Shown here: positions 1 to 7,167 of the stretch, one piece after another
Layout of the letters: each line of letters opens with the position of its first letter
Position numbering within the stretch: position 1 is the first letter of the stretch
Origin: Myxococcales bacterium 68-20
Lineage (GTDB): Bacteria > Myxococcota_A > Polyangia > Polyangiales > Polyangiaceae
Direction: 5' to 3'
Length of the DNA stretch: 64,000 nucleotides
Assembly: GCA_001899635.1 (NCBI GenBank)
Contig: MKVQ01000030.1
Coordinates: forward strand, 258,986-322,985
The notes under the pieces: model-generated
What the model saw: only the letters and a program-made list of their open reading frames with translations
Told to the model about the DNA's origin: nothing
Databases searched by the model: none
Translations under genes and position numbers: made by a program

Positions 1-1193
1 CCCGCGGGCTTCGCAGGCGCGGGCGTCGCTGCAGACTTCGCGGGCGTCGGCGTCGCTGCGGGCTTCGCGGGCGCGGGCGCAGCCGCGGCCTTCGCGGGCG
101 TCGCCTGCGACGCAGGGATGTTGCCTGCGGAGGCGATGTTGAAGAGCCCGAGCTGCTGCTGCATCTCGAGGCTGTTCTGGTACGTCCACGCGCGCACGAC
201 CTTGCCGTCCTTGATCCGGAAGATGTCGACGAGGTGGATCGCGATCGGCTTCTTCGTCGGCTGGATGGTGCCGAGCGCGCCCTTGTGGGTTCCTTTGAGC
301 ACGGACTCGATGATGGCGTAGTCGCCGATGGCGAGCGTCTTCGTCGTCTCGAACTTGGCGTCGGGGAACGCGGTGGTGAAGCTCTTGTAGAACTTCTTCG
401 CGCCGTCCTTGCCCTTCGACATCTCGAGGTGGAAGAGGCCGTCCTGCTCGACATCGTCGGCGAGGAGGTTCGTGAAGTCCGCCTCCTTCTTCCCAGCCTC
501 GAGCGACGCGAGCACGCTCTTCGCGACCTCGACGTTCTTCTCCTCGTCTGCCGCTGCCGTCGACATGATCGTCTCGGGCGCGGGCGGGACCGCCGGGATC
601 GGACGCGCCTTCGCCTTCGCGCCGCCGACCTGCGTCATCACGGTGCCGAGCTCACCGTAGCGGTGTTCGCTCGCGACCTTCCCTTCCGGGCTCATCGTCA
701 CGATGCTGAGGCCGTAGTGGCCGATCGGCTGCTCGGTGCCCTTCACGCCGAAGAGCTCACCGTGATGCTTGCCGTTGATCACCCACTCGAGGACGAGCGT
801 ATCGTTCTTCACCCAGACGCGCGAGAAGCCGAGCTTCACGTCCTTGAACGTCTCGAACCACTCCGTCATGTTCCGTTCGACCGCGGCGCGGCCGTTCACC
901 TCGTTCAGCCCCGCAACGGAGATCACGCCGTCCTCCGCGTAGACGGAGGCGAACTTCTTCGGGTCCTGACCGTTGAGACCCTCGAGCGCCGCCCCGATCG
1001 CCGCCTTCTGCAGCTCCGCCATCGTCGGCTTCGGCGGCGGAGGCGGCTCGGGCTTCGCGGGCTCGGTCGTGGGCGGCGGCGGAGGCGTCACGACGGGCTG
1101 CTGCGGGGTGACCGGCGGCGGCTCCTCTCCGCCACAGCCGAGAGCGGGAGCGAACGCAGCGAGCGCAACGACGACGTAACGGATCCGACGCAT
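1..1193 (-). CDS. lipoprotein with two NTF2/SnoaL-like domains (3' end beyond window)
   Basis: The frame opens at an ATG at 1193 preceded by GAGGAGGG and runs off the left edge, so the C-terminus is missing. It has a lipoprotein signal peptide with lipobox PALGC (Cys20), then a Pro/Thr-rich linker. Two copies of an NTF2-like (SnoaL / ester-cyclase type) fold follow, at roughly residues 55-170 and 200-320. Each has the 'AL.ALNG.DP..FAS.YAEDG'-like opening or the 'VDIFRIKDGKVV' closing typical of that superfamily. From about residue 358 the protein becomes a low-complexity Ala/Pro/Lys tail with repeats of PAKPAATP type. NTF2-like folds bind small molecules or are non-catalytic scaffolds, so substrate and activity cannot be told from sequence. 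It is probably anchored in the envelope. I am confident of the coding call and moderately confident of the fold. Confidence 0.8.
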   Translation of the reverse strand, partial: MRRIRYVVVALAAFAPALGCGGEEPPPVTPQQPVVTPPPPPTTEPAKPEPPPPPKPTMAELQKAAIGAALEGLNGQDPKKFASVYAEDGVISVAGLNEVNGRAAVERNMTEWFETFKDVKLGFSRVWVKNDTLVLEWVINGKHHGELFGVKGTEQPIGHYGLSIVTMSPEGKVASEHRYGELGTVMTQVGGAKAKARPIPAVPPAPETIMSTAAADEEKNVEVAKSVLASLEAGKKEADFTNLLADDVEQDGLFHLEMSKGKDGAKKFYKSFTTAFPDAKFETTKTLAIGDYAIIESVLKGTHKGALGTIQPTKKPIAIHLVDIFRIKDGKVVRAWTYQNSLEMQQQLGLFNIASAGNIPASQATPAKAAAAPAPAKPAATPTPAKSAATPAPAKPA

Positions 1194-1472
1194 GGAGCCC
1201 TCCTCGAGTCGAGGCAAGGAAGGTCCACTGGATATCGGCCCCTCGTCAAGGAGCAGCCGTCTGCTTATCCCGACCGGGATCGACGCGAGGCGAGACCGAA
1301 GCGAGCCCGAGACGAGCCCGTTCCGTCGTCGGCAGACGCTTCGAGCGATGGCGGATCGCCCGCTATCCATGAGGCCACCGAGACCGAGCGCACACATTCG
1401 TAGGTGGGCCACAAACCCACCTTCCACTACTGGCACGAGCTCTGCTTTTCTGACGCTCGGGGAGAGACGCTG

Positions 1473-3239
1473 ATGACCGTTCGGAACCTTCGCTCGTACG
1501 GATTGCTGCTGGCCGTCGTGACGGCGACCGCGACGCCGTTCCTCATCAACTGCAGCACCGACGAATACGAGGACGAGGAGAGCGAGGGCGCGCTCACCGG
1601 CGTCGACAACAAGCTCGGGCTCGGCCTCTCCTACGACGAGGCCTCCGGCACCGTCACCGCGACGCTGAAGGAGTCGCTCAAGGCGGGCGAGCAGCTTCGC
1701 ATCCGCGTCCGCCGTGGAAAGCCGGAGCTCGGCGACGAAGCGAAGATCGATTGCGACTCGATCAACGAGGCACGCCCGATCACCGGTGCCGGCTCACGCG
1801 AGAACGCGCCGATCGGCAAGGTCGTCTATCAGGGCCCCAAGGTCACGAAGGAGCTCGTCGAGCTCGTCGGCGTCTACGACGATCATCGCTTCCAGAGCGA
1901 TCCCGCCTGGGCCGCGCAGCGCAGCGCCGAGATCACGGCGGCCGGTGGACCGAAGGCGCTCGTCGAAGCGTGCGTCGTGCGCCCGGGCAAGACTCCGATC
2001 AAGCTCCAGACGAACCTCGAGCAGGCATGGGACATCGGCAACGCGACCCAGAAGGAGCTCGCGTCGCGCGCGATCGGCAACGGCCTCAAGTTCAACGCCG
2101 GCGACGGCGGCGCCGACGATCCGACGCCTGCGCGCGAGGTCGCCCTCCGTTCGATGGAGGAGTACGGCGAGAGGTGCGTGGAGGAGCTCGGCGAGATCCC
2201 CTTCTTCAAGAAGCTCGCGAACGGCAAGTACGACACGTTCGACTGCCGTGACTTCGTCGGCACCGGTGAGGGCCACGAGCCCGTGCGCATCCCGGGCGTC
2301 GAGGGCGCGATGATCCCGCTCATGCAGAACGATCGCCCCGTCACGAAGTGCGACGGCGAGGGCCCGCACGGGCAGAAGCCCGGCGCCAGCTACAACTGCG
2401 TCGACAAGTGCGACCGCGCCGAGTTCCTCAGCGAAGGCTGCGAGCCCGGCCCCACGGTGACGCACGCGGTGAACGAGCAGGGCAGCCACTGGATCCTCCT
2501 CTGTCGCAAAGTCACGGGCGGCGAGGAGATCGGCTGGACCAAGACGAAGCGCTTCAACGACATCGCGATGATCGGGAACAACCCGAAGACCGGGAAGACC
2601 TGCTACTTCCAGAACACGATCAACTCCGGCACCGACGGCGAGCACGTCCCCCACCCCGCCGACCGCGAGAAGTCGCGCACGATCTGGGACTCGCCGAAGG
2701 GCTACTGCTTCGAGAGCTGCCACGGCACCGATCCCTTCATCCAGTCGCCGTGGATCAACAATGCGAAGCGCTCGGACGGCAAGCCGGTCGTCCCGATGAT
2801 GGGCTTCGATCGCGACTACGAGATCAGCTGGCTCGAGTCCCCGTACTACGTCGTCAACATGGACGCGCAGGGTTGGACGATGCCGAAGCAGCTCGTGAGC
2901 GAGGAGGCCGGTCCCTGCCTCACGTGCCACCGCGTCGGTGGCGACGCCTGGATCCGTGAGTTCGCCAACTGGACCACCGGCAACGTCGAGGGCGGTGGTC
3001 CGATCAGCAACGGCGACAGCTACTGGAACAAGATCACCGACAGCTACAAGGCCTTCGAGAAGGCTCACTGGATGCCCATGCGCCTCGACGGGCTCACCGC
3101 CGAGACCTGGCCGAGCTCGAAGTGGGCGAAGGCGATGGAGCACCTCAACAAGTGCAACAAGAACCGAAACGATCCGGAATGCCTCTGGGCCGACGTCCCC
3201 CGCGGCGAGGGCAACCCTCAGCGGCCCGGCCAGCCCTGA
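1473..3239 (+). CDS. secreted lipoprotein with a CxxCH haem-type motif, function unknown
   Basis: 588 aa. I chose the ATG at 1473 over the upstream frame because GGGGAGAG lies 8-13 nt before it and the protein then opens with a lipoprotein signal (lipobox FLINC, Cys27; Asn at -1 is unusual). The first 60 mature residues are acidic and low-complexity. Two Cys/His clusters stand out: CFESCH at about residue 412 and a true CxxCH, CLTCHR, at about 482. The second is the covalent haem c signature. The first has three residues between the cysteines, so it is not a canonical site. At least eight further cysteines suggest disulfides. No named family is recognised. A periplasmic or surface mono-haem cytochrome c is possible, but no distal Met ligand can be assigned. 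It stands alone between the divergent NTF2 lipoprotein and a Cys-rich lipoprotein. Confidence 0.85.
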   Translation: MTVRNLRSYGLLLAVVTATATPFLINCSTDEYEDEESEGALTGVDNKLGLGLSYDEASGTVTATLKESLKAGEQLRIRVRRGKPELGDEAKIDCDSINEARPITGAGSRENAPIGKVVYQGPKVTKELVELVGVYDDHRFQSDPAWAAQRSAEITAAGGPKALVEACVVRPGKTPIKLQTNLEQAWDIGNATQKELASRAIGNGLKFNAGDGGADDPTPAREVALRSMEEYGERCVEELGEIPFFKKLANGKYDTFDCRDFVGTGEGHEPVRIPGVEGAMIPLMQNDRPVTKCDGEGPHGQKPGASYNCVDKCDRAEFLSEGCEPGPTVTHAVNEQGSHWILLCRKVTGGEEIGWTKTKRFNDIAMIGNNPKTGKTCYFQNTINSGTDGEHVPHPADREKSRTIWDSPKGYCFESCHGTDPFIQSPWINNAKRSDGKPVVPMMGFDRDYEISWLESPYYVVNMDAQGWTMPKQLVSEEAGPCLTCHRVGGDAWIREFANWTTGNVEGGGPISNGDSYWNKITDSYKAFEKAHWMPMRLDGLTAETWPSSKWAKAMEHLNKCNKNRNDPECLWADVPRGEGNPQRPGQP

Positions 3240-3240
3240 C

Positions 3241-3260
3241 GCTGCGCGCGCGCGCGCGGG
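3241..3260. repeat. alternating GC dinucleotide tract
   Basis: Just after the stop of the CxxCH lipoprotein there is an uninterrupted GC alternation of about seven units. Such tracts can adopt Z-DNA and are prone to slippage. No function is implied. Confidence 0.5.
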
Positions 3261-3317
3261 ATGCGTAAGGTCGCGCGAAGGTCACGTCCACCGCGCTCCG
3301 CTGGTATGATGCCGGAG

Positions 3318-3839
3318 ATGCTCCGCCGCCGCGCAGCCAGCTTCGCGTTCGTTGCGCTCGTCGCGCTCGCCGTGGGCTGCTCCTACGACTGGAACATCGG
3401 GACCGGATCGACCGCCGAGGGCTCGAGCAGCTCGTCGTCCGGATCGTCCGGCAATGCGAGCTCCTCCGGGAGCGTCCCCTCCGACAGCGGCGCGGACACG
3501 GGAGCGAGCTCGGCGACGAGCGGCGAGTGCGGGACGAGCTGCGCGTGCAAAGAGAACGAGAGGTGCCGATTCACGTGCACGACGGGCGCGTGCAAGCTCG
3601 ATTGCGGTGGCTCGAGCGACTGCAAGCTGACCTGCGGAGAGGGAGCGTTCTGCGCGCTCGCGTGCAGCGACAGGGCCGACTGCGACCTCGACTGCAAGGA
3701 GAACCGCTCGACGTGCTCGCTCGCGTGCACCGATCAGGCGGACTGCAAGGGGAGCTGCGGTCTGGGGAGCATTTGCACGAAGAACTGCCCGCGCGACTGC
3801 GACCTGAGCTGCCCTCCTGGAAGCATCTGCCCGCCGTGA
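3318..3839 (+). CDS. Cys-rich lipoprotein with repeated C-x-L-x-C-like units
   Basis: 173 aa from the ATG at 3318; in-frame ATGs at 3306 and 3309 are alternatives and no start has a strong ribosome site. A lipoprotein signal ends in lipobox LAVGC (Cys21). Residues 30-70 are a Ser/Gly/Ala linker. The last ~105 residues hold about 22 cysteines in short repeated units (CKLDC, CKLTC, CALAC, CDLDC, CSLAC), each separated by 3-6 residues. The spacing resembles small disulfide-rich repeat modules seen in myxobacterial surface proteins, not a metal-binding ferredoxin pattern, but no family can be named. It probably sits on the outer membrane. The gene lies 13 nt before a TPR protein on the same strand, so the two may share a transcript. 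Confidence 0.7.
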   Translation: MLRRRAASFAFVALVALAVGCSYDWNIGTGSTAEGSSSSSSGSSGNASSSGSVPSDSGADTGASSATSGECGTSCACKENERCRFTCTTGACKLDCGGSSDCKLTCGEGAFCALACSDRADCDLDCKENRSTCSLACTDQADCKGSCGLGSICTKNCPRDCDLSCPPGSICPP

Positions 3840-3852
3840 CGAGACGCCTCCC

Positions 3853-4809
3853 GTGAAACGCCTGCGTCCCGTCTCGCTCGCACTCGTCGTCGTCGTCGGC
3901 AGCGCGCTCTCGACCCTGTCCGCGCTCGCCCACGCAGAGCCGTCCGACAAGGCCCGCGCGCGTGAGGCCTACGACCTCGGGCTCGAAGCGCACAAGCGCG
4001 GCGACGTCCACAAGGCGGCCGAGGAGTTCGCGCGCGCCGATGCGCTCGCGCCGAGCGCGGTGGCGCTGCAAGCTGCGCTCGACGCCGCGATCGAGTCCGA
4101 CGACGCACCTCTCGGCGCCGAGCTGATCGAGCGCAGCAAGCGCGAGCCCGCGCCGCCGGGACTCGCTTCGAGCATCACCGTGGCGCACCTCAAGTTCAGC
4201 GGACGCACGGGACGCCTCCGTGTGATCTGCCCGCAGGGCTCGACCTGCACCGCCAAGGTGGACGAGCGGCCCGTCGAGGTCGACAGGATCGTGTGGACCA
4301 ACACGGGACAGCACTCCGTCGTCGTGGACGTCGACGGCGACACGCAGACGAAGCGCGTCGAGGTCAGCGCCGACCGGGTGCTCGACGTGACGGGAAGCAA
4401 GGGCGCACCGCCGACGGTGGTGACCGGCGCATCGACGGACGTGGCTGAGCCGCATCCGGACGCGCGGAGGAGGGACCAGCTCCGCGACGGGCTCCCGCCG
4501 ATCGTCTTCTACGGCGGCGTGGGGCTCACCGTGGCGCTCGCGGGAGTGACGACCTTCTTCGCGCTCGACGCATCGAGCACGCATGGCGCCTTCGAGAGCG
4601 CCGGCTGCAGCCGCGCCAACTTCGACGCCTGCCAGCGGCTCAAGGACGAAGGCGAGTCGAGTCAGACAGCGACGAACGTTGCCCTCGCGCTCACGGCCGT
4701 GTCCGGCATCGCGACGACCGTCGTGGGAGCGGTGTTCACGAACTGGAAGGGCCCGGTCGTCACCGCGCATCCAGGCGGCGGCGGAGCGAGCTGGCGTCTC
4801 ACCTTCTGA
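3853..4809 (+). CDS. secreted TPR-type protein with one membrane helix
   Basis: 318 aa. A signal peptide cleaves near residues 23-28 (ALAHA). One helical TPR-like unit follows (AYDLGLEAHKRGDVHKAAEEF, about residues 34-60). A beta-rich middle domain resembles PEGA modules (about 110-170, with 'TCTAKVDERPVEVDR'). A transmembrane helix follows at about 215-240 (GGVGLTVALAGVTTFFAL), and a second hydrophobic segment lies at about 270-295. This layout (signal peptide, TPR, PEGA-like domain, membrane helices) recurs in this window at 37859 and 57980. In this lineage such proteins often accompany Ser/Thr kinases. Function unknown. It starts 13 nt after the Cys-rich lipoprotein gene. Confidence 0.8.
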   Translation: MKRLRPVSLALVVVVGSALSTLSALAHAEPSDKARAREAYDLGLEAHKRGDVHKAAEEFARADALAPSAVALQAALDAAIESDDAPLGAELIERSKREPAPPGLASSITVAHLKFSGRTGRLRVICPQGSTCTAKVDERPVEVDRIVWTNTGQHSVVVDVDGDTQTKRVEVSADRVLDVTGSKGAPPTVVTGASTDVAEPHPDARRRDQLRDGLPPIVFYGGVGLTVALAGVTTFFALDASSTHGAFESAGCSRANFDACQRLKDEGESSQTATNVALALTAVSGIATTVVGAVFTNWKGPVVTAHPGGGGASWRLTF

Positions 4810-5028
4810 TCGGCGACGCCTCCTCTCGCTCGCGGTGAGGGTGGAGAGCGTGGCGAGCGAACGCGCGCGGATGCGTCGTCGAGATCGAGAGGACAGGAGG
4901 CGCACGTCGCACGACACGTCTGTCTCCGGTGTAGGCTGATCTTTTTTGCAGTCGTAAGCTGCCGATATTCCGCGACTGCGACACCGGAGCGGAATTCGCC
5001 CCCTTGCGCGTGCTGCGAACCGTCGCCC

Positions 5029-5553
5029 ATGCTCGCGCCTCCAATGAGCGTACCCGTGTCATGGGTGGTGGGGCTCTTGGCGGCGCTGGAACCGACGGCG
5101 CCGTGGAGCAACACCTACGAGAAGACCGCCGAGGCGATCGCTCGCGTGTCGGAGAGCGAGCCGCTGTTCGACGTCGACGACCGTGGCGAGGAGCGCACCG
5201 CGACGCTGCTCGTCGCGCTCGCGTGGTACGAGAGCCGTCTCAACCCGAGCGCGCGATCGAAGAACGGGCGCTGGTACTGCCTCTACCAGCTCGACAAGAG
5301 CTACCTGCCCGACGCCCAGAAGTCGCTCAGCGACCCGGAGATGTGCACCCGCGCGGCGGTGAAGATCCTCCGCAAGTCGCTGTCGATGTGCAAAGCCCGT
5401 CCGCAGAACGAACGCCTCGCCGCGTTCATGTCCGGCCGGTGCGACCGCGGCGGCGCCGGAAGCCGCCACCGCATGTTCCTCGCGAACAAGCTCCTCAAGG
5501 AGCATCCGATGCCTCCGCCGTCCGGCGGAACGAGCTACGCTCGAGCGCGCTGA
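5029..5553 (+). CDS. small lysozyme-fold / lytic-transglycosylase-like protein
   Basis: 174 aa from the ATG at 5029; the ATG at 5044 is equally possible and neither has a clear ribosome site. The central block ALAWYESRLNPSA (about residues 64-76) matches the catalytic-Glu motif of SLT-type transglycosylases (xxESxxNP). It is followed by 'GRWYCLYQLDKSY' in place of the usual 'GLMQI' motif and by 'AAVKILRKSL', equivalent to the family's 'nl..G...L' helix. The N-terminus is weakly hydrophobic and may be a poor signal peptide. By family it would cleave the MurNAc-GlcNAc bond of peptidoglycan. The altered second motif makes activity uncertain. The preceding 219 bases (4810-5028) show no gene, only a T-tract at about 4942. 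Confidence 0.65.
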   Translation: MLAPPMSVPVSWVVGLLAALEPTAPWSNTYEKTAEAIARVSESEPLFDVDDRGEERTATLLVALAWYESRLNPSARSKNGRWYCLYQLDKSYLPDAQKSLSDPEMCTRAAVKILRKSLSMCKARPQNERLAAFMSGRCDRGGAGSRHRMFLANKLLKEHPMPPPSGGTSYARAR

Positions 5554-5583
5554 TCTCGTGCTAAGGATGGTCCGTCACACCAA

Positions 5584-5667
5584 GCACGGGTGGCGGAATG
5601 GCAGACGCAGTGGGTTTAGGTTCCACCGTCGTAAGGCGTGCGGGTTCAAGTCCCGCCCCGTGCACCA
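5584..5667 (+). tRNA. tRNA-Leu (anticodon UAG, reads CUA) with encoded CCA
   Basis: A cloverleaf is visible. The 7-bp acceptor stem is GCACGGG (5584-5590) with CCCGTGC (5657-5663). The anticodon arm is GTGGG-TTTAGGT-TCCAC, giving anticodon UAG. A variable arm follows, then a T-arm GCGGG-TTCAAGT-CCCGC (5640-5656). The discriminator A is at 5664 and a genomically encoded CCA ends at 5667. The length and long variable arm fit a class II leucine tRNA. Confidence 0.95.
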
Positions 5668-5797
5668 GGGCTCTTCCTTCAAACCTTCGGCGATGACCTG
5701 TCTCTCAGTAGAATCGTAGGCGTCGCCTCGACAAGGCCGAGACGGCCTCCGCGACCGGTGCGAGGGGCAGCATCGCCTCACGTGATAGAGTTCGTGT

Positions 5798-6379
5798 ATG
5801 GCGCAACCCGCGAAGCGACCGGCGACGTATGCCGACCTGGACGCGTTGCCGGAAGGAACGAAGGCGCATCTCGTGCGGGGCGCTCTCGTCGTTCCGCCCC
5901 GTCCCTCGATGAGCCATCAAGAGGTGGAGAGCGCGCTTGGCGAGGAGCTCCGACCGCCATTCCACCGGGGCCGCGGAGGCCCGGGCGGGTGGCTCATCCT
6001 CATGGTGCCGGAGGTGCGGGTCGGCGGCGATGCGCTCGTCCCGGATCTCGGCGGGTGGCGCCGGGAGCGCCTTCCGGCCGTACCCGCGAAGGCACATGCC
6101 ACGATCGCACCAGACTGGGTCTGCGAGGTCCTCAGTCGTTCGAGTGCCGCGTTCGACCGTGGCGAGAAGCTCGATGTCTACGCCAGCTGGAGCGTCGGCC
6201 ACGCGTGGCTGGTCGATCCGACGACACGGACCCTGGAGGCGTATCGGCTGGAAGCAAAGCGCTGGGTTCGCGTCGGCGGATGGTCCGAGAATGCACGCGT
6301 TCGGGTCGAGCCGTTCGAGGCCTTCGAGCTCGACCTTGCCTCGCTCTGGTCCGCCCTCACGACCCCGGACGAGGACTGA
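5798..6379 (+). CDS. Uma2 family (DUF820) putative restriction-type nuclease
   Basis: 193 aa, typical for the family. It has the Uma2 order of motifs: an N-terminal 'TYADLDALPEGTKAHLVRGALVV' block, then the PD-(D/E)xK-like core with Asp in 'VPDLGGWR' (about residue 83), Glu in 'DWVCEVLS' (about 108) and Lys in 'RGEKLDVYA'. It ends with 'HAWLVDPTTRTLEAYRL'. The family is predicted to be Mg-dependent nucleases; biological role is generally unknown and paralogues often scatter through myxobacterial, cyanobacterial and planctomycete genomes. It lies 130 nt downstream of the tRNA-Leu gene, a position often used by inserted genes, though no attachment-site duplication is visible. Confidence 0.9.
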   Translation: MAQPAKRPATYADLDALPEGTKAHLVRGALVVPPRPSMSHQEVESALGEELRPPFHRGRGGPGGWLILMVPEVRVGGDALVPDLGGWRRERLPAVPAKAHATIAPDWVCEVLSRSSAAFDRGEKLDVYASWSVGHAWLVDPTTRTLEAYRLEAKRWVRVGGWSENARVRVEPFEAFELDLASLWSALTTPDED

Positions 6380-6480
6380 ACGGCGAGTCGCGACGGCCGT
6401 CCCATCCCATCGTCGGATGGCACGAGATCGACGAGGCCTTCGATGATGATGGCGCCGGCTCGTTCACGCCATCGACGGCG

Positions 6481-6873
6481 TCACGCGGGCTCGGGTCCGG
6501 GCTCGTCGATGAGGAGCTCGTCCGAGCCCTCCGGCGACGAACCGATGCGGCGCGTGGCGACCGCGCGCGGACGTTCTCGCGCGAGCTCGCGGGCGACGCG
6601 TTCGTCGAGCCGGTTGGCGGCCTGACTCACCGCCGCGTAGGCGTCCGAGTCGGTGGCCTCGACGAGGATGTTCCGCGCCGGCATCAGGCGAACGACGATA
6701 CGACAGCGCTTGTCCGGTCCTCCGCGCGGACCGTTGAGGTCGACGATGCGCACCGTGACCCGCTCGACACGATGGGTGAAGCGGCCGAGCGCGAAGGAGA
6801 GCCTCCTCGCGACGTGCTCACGAAGCGCAACGGATATGGCAACGTTCGAGCTGCGCAGGTCGATCGGCATCAT
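6481..6873 (-). CDS. HPF/RaiA-family ribosome hibernation factor
   Basis: 130 aa from the ATG at 6873 (MPIDL start context, GAGGAA 9-13 nt upstream; a second ATG follows immediately). The N-terminal ~95 residues match the S30AE/HPF fold: 'LREHVARRLSFALGRFTHRVERVTVRIVDLNGPRGGPDK...' then 'VEATDSDAYAAVSQAANRLDERV'. This is the short form without the C-terminal dimerisation domain of long HPF, with a ~30-residue acidic tail instead. By family it binds the 30S decoding region and inactivates or dimerises ribosomes in slow growth. A GTTC-N8-GAAC dyad lies about 75 bases upstream of the start and recurs upstream of the rnk-like gene at 8959. Confidence 0.88.
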   Translation of the reverse strand: MMPIDLRSSNVAISVALREHVARRLSFALGRFTHRVERVTVRIVDLNGPRGGPDKRCRIVVRLMPARNILVEATDSDAYAAVSQAANRLDERVARELARERPRAVATRRIGSSPEGSDELLIDEPGPEPA

Positions 6874-6944
6874 GGCGGCAGTTCCTCGTCTCACTCAGGC
6901 TAGGAACCGCAAGCGTCCTCTTGTATGAGCGTTCGGAGACCAGA

Positions 6945-6962
6945 CTGTTCGGATCGGAGAAC
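6945..6962 (-). promoter_or_regulatory. dyad GTTC-N8-GAAC upstream of the hibernation factor gene
   Basis: ACTGTTCGG (6944-6952) followed by GAAC (6959-6962) gives an imperfect dyad about 75 bases before the hibernation-factor start. The left half is the same ten bases (GACTGTTCGG) as in the perfect dyad upstream of the rnk-like gene. Operator role is inferred. Confidence 0.4.
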
Positions 6963-6996
6963 GACGCGCGCCGCCAGCCGTTCCGCTTGATATCTG

Positions 6997-7156
6997 CTAG
7001 AGCACCGATCAGTCTGCGGACCGAGTATTTCCGCCGAGTTCCGAGCAGCGCGAGGAGCGACGACGACGGATACTGAAGTATCCGGAGGAGGAGCGACGAA
7101 GCGATGCGACGGAAATCGGCGGAAAGACGACGGGAGCAGACTGATTGGTGCTCTAG
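6997..7156. mobile_element. TA-flanked palindromic element (MITE-like), copy 1
   Basis: 160 bases beginning and ending CTAG. The TA pairs at 6998-6999 and 7154-7155 bracket a 154-bp core whose ends are inverted repeats (GAGCACCGATCAG... / ...CTGATTGGTGCTC). The interior is a long quasi-palindrome with a central hairpin CGGATACT-GA-AGTATCCG at 7067-7084. It codes for no transposase. TA flanks and terminal inverted repeats fit a non-autonomous Tc1/mariner-IS630-type element. It is 154/160 identical to the copy at 57366-57525. It ends 11 bases before the start of the LysR-Rnk gene, so it lies in that gene's promoter/leader. Confidence 0.85.
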
Positions 7157-7167
7157 TTCCAAGAACG

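Noticed and set aside
1-120. Repeated GCGGGCGTCG-like units at the left edge as a possible tandem repeat array
   Set aside because: They are coding for the Ala/Pro/Lys-rich tail of the NTF2-like lipoprotein and are explained by that.
1794-3143. 449-codon minus-strand frame opposite the CxxCH lipoprotein
   Set aside because: No ribosome site, no domain, and skewed Leu/Val/Arg/Asp composition typical of antisense of a high-GC gene.
5575-5781. Short minus-strand frame covering the tRNA-Leu gene
   Set aside because: The DNA forms a full tRNA cloverleaf; the peptide is the commonly seen spurious translation of a tRNA antisense.
5640-6480. Possible integrated element at the tRNA-Leu gene bearing the Uma2 gene
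   Set aside because: No integrase and no direct repeat of the tRNA 3' end were seen downstream.
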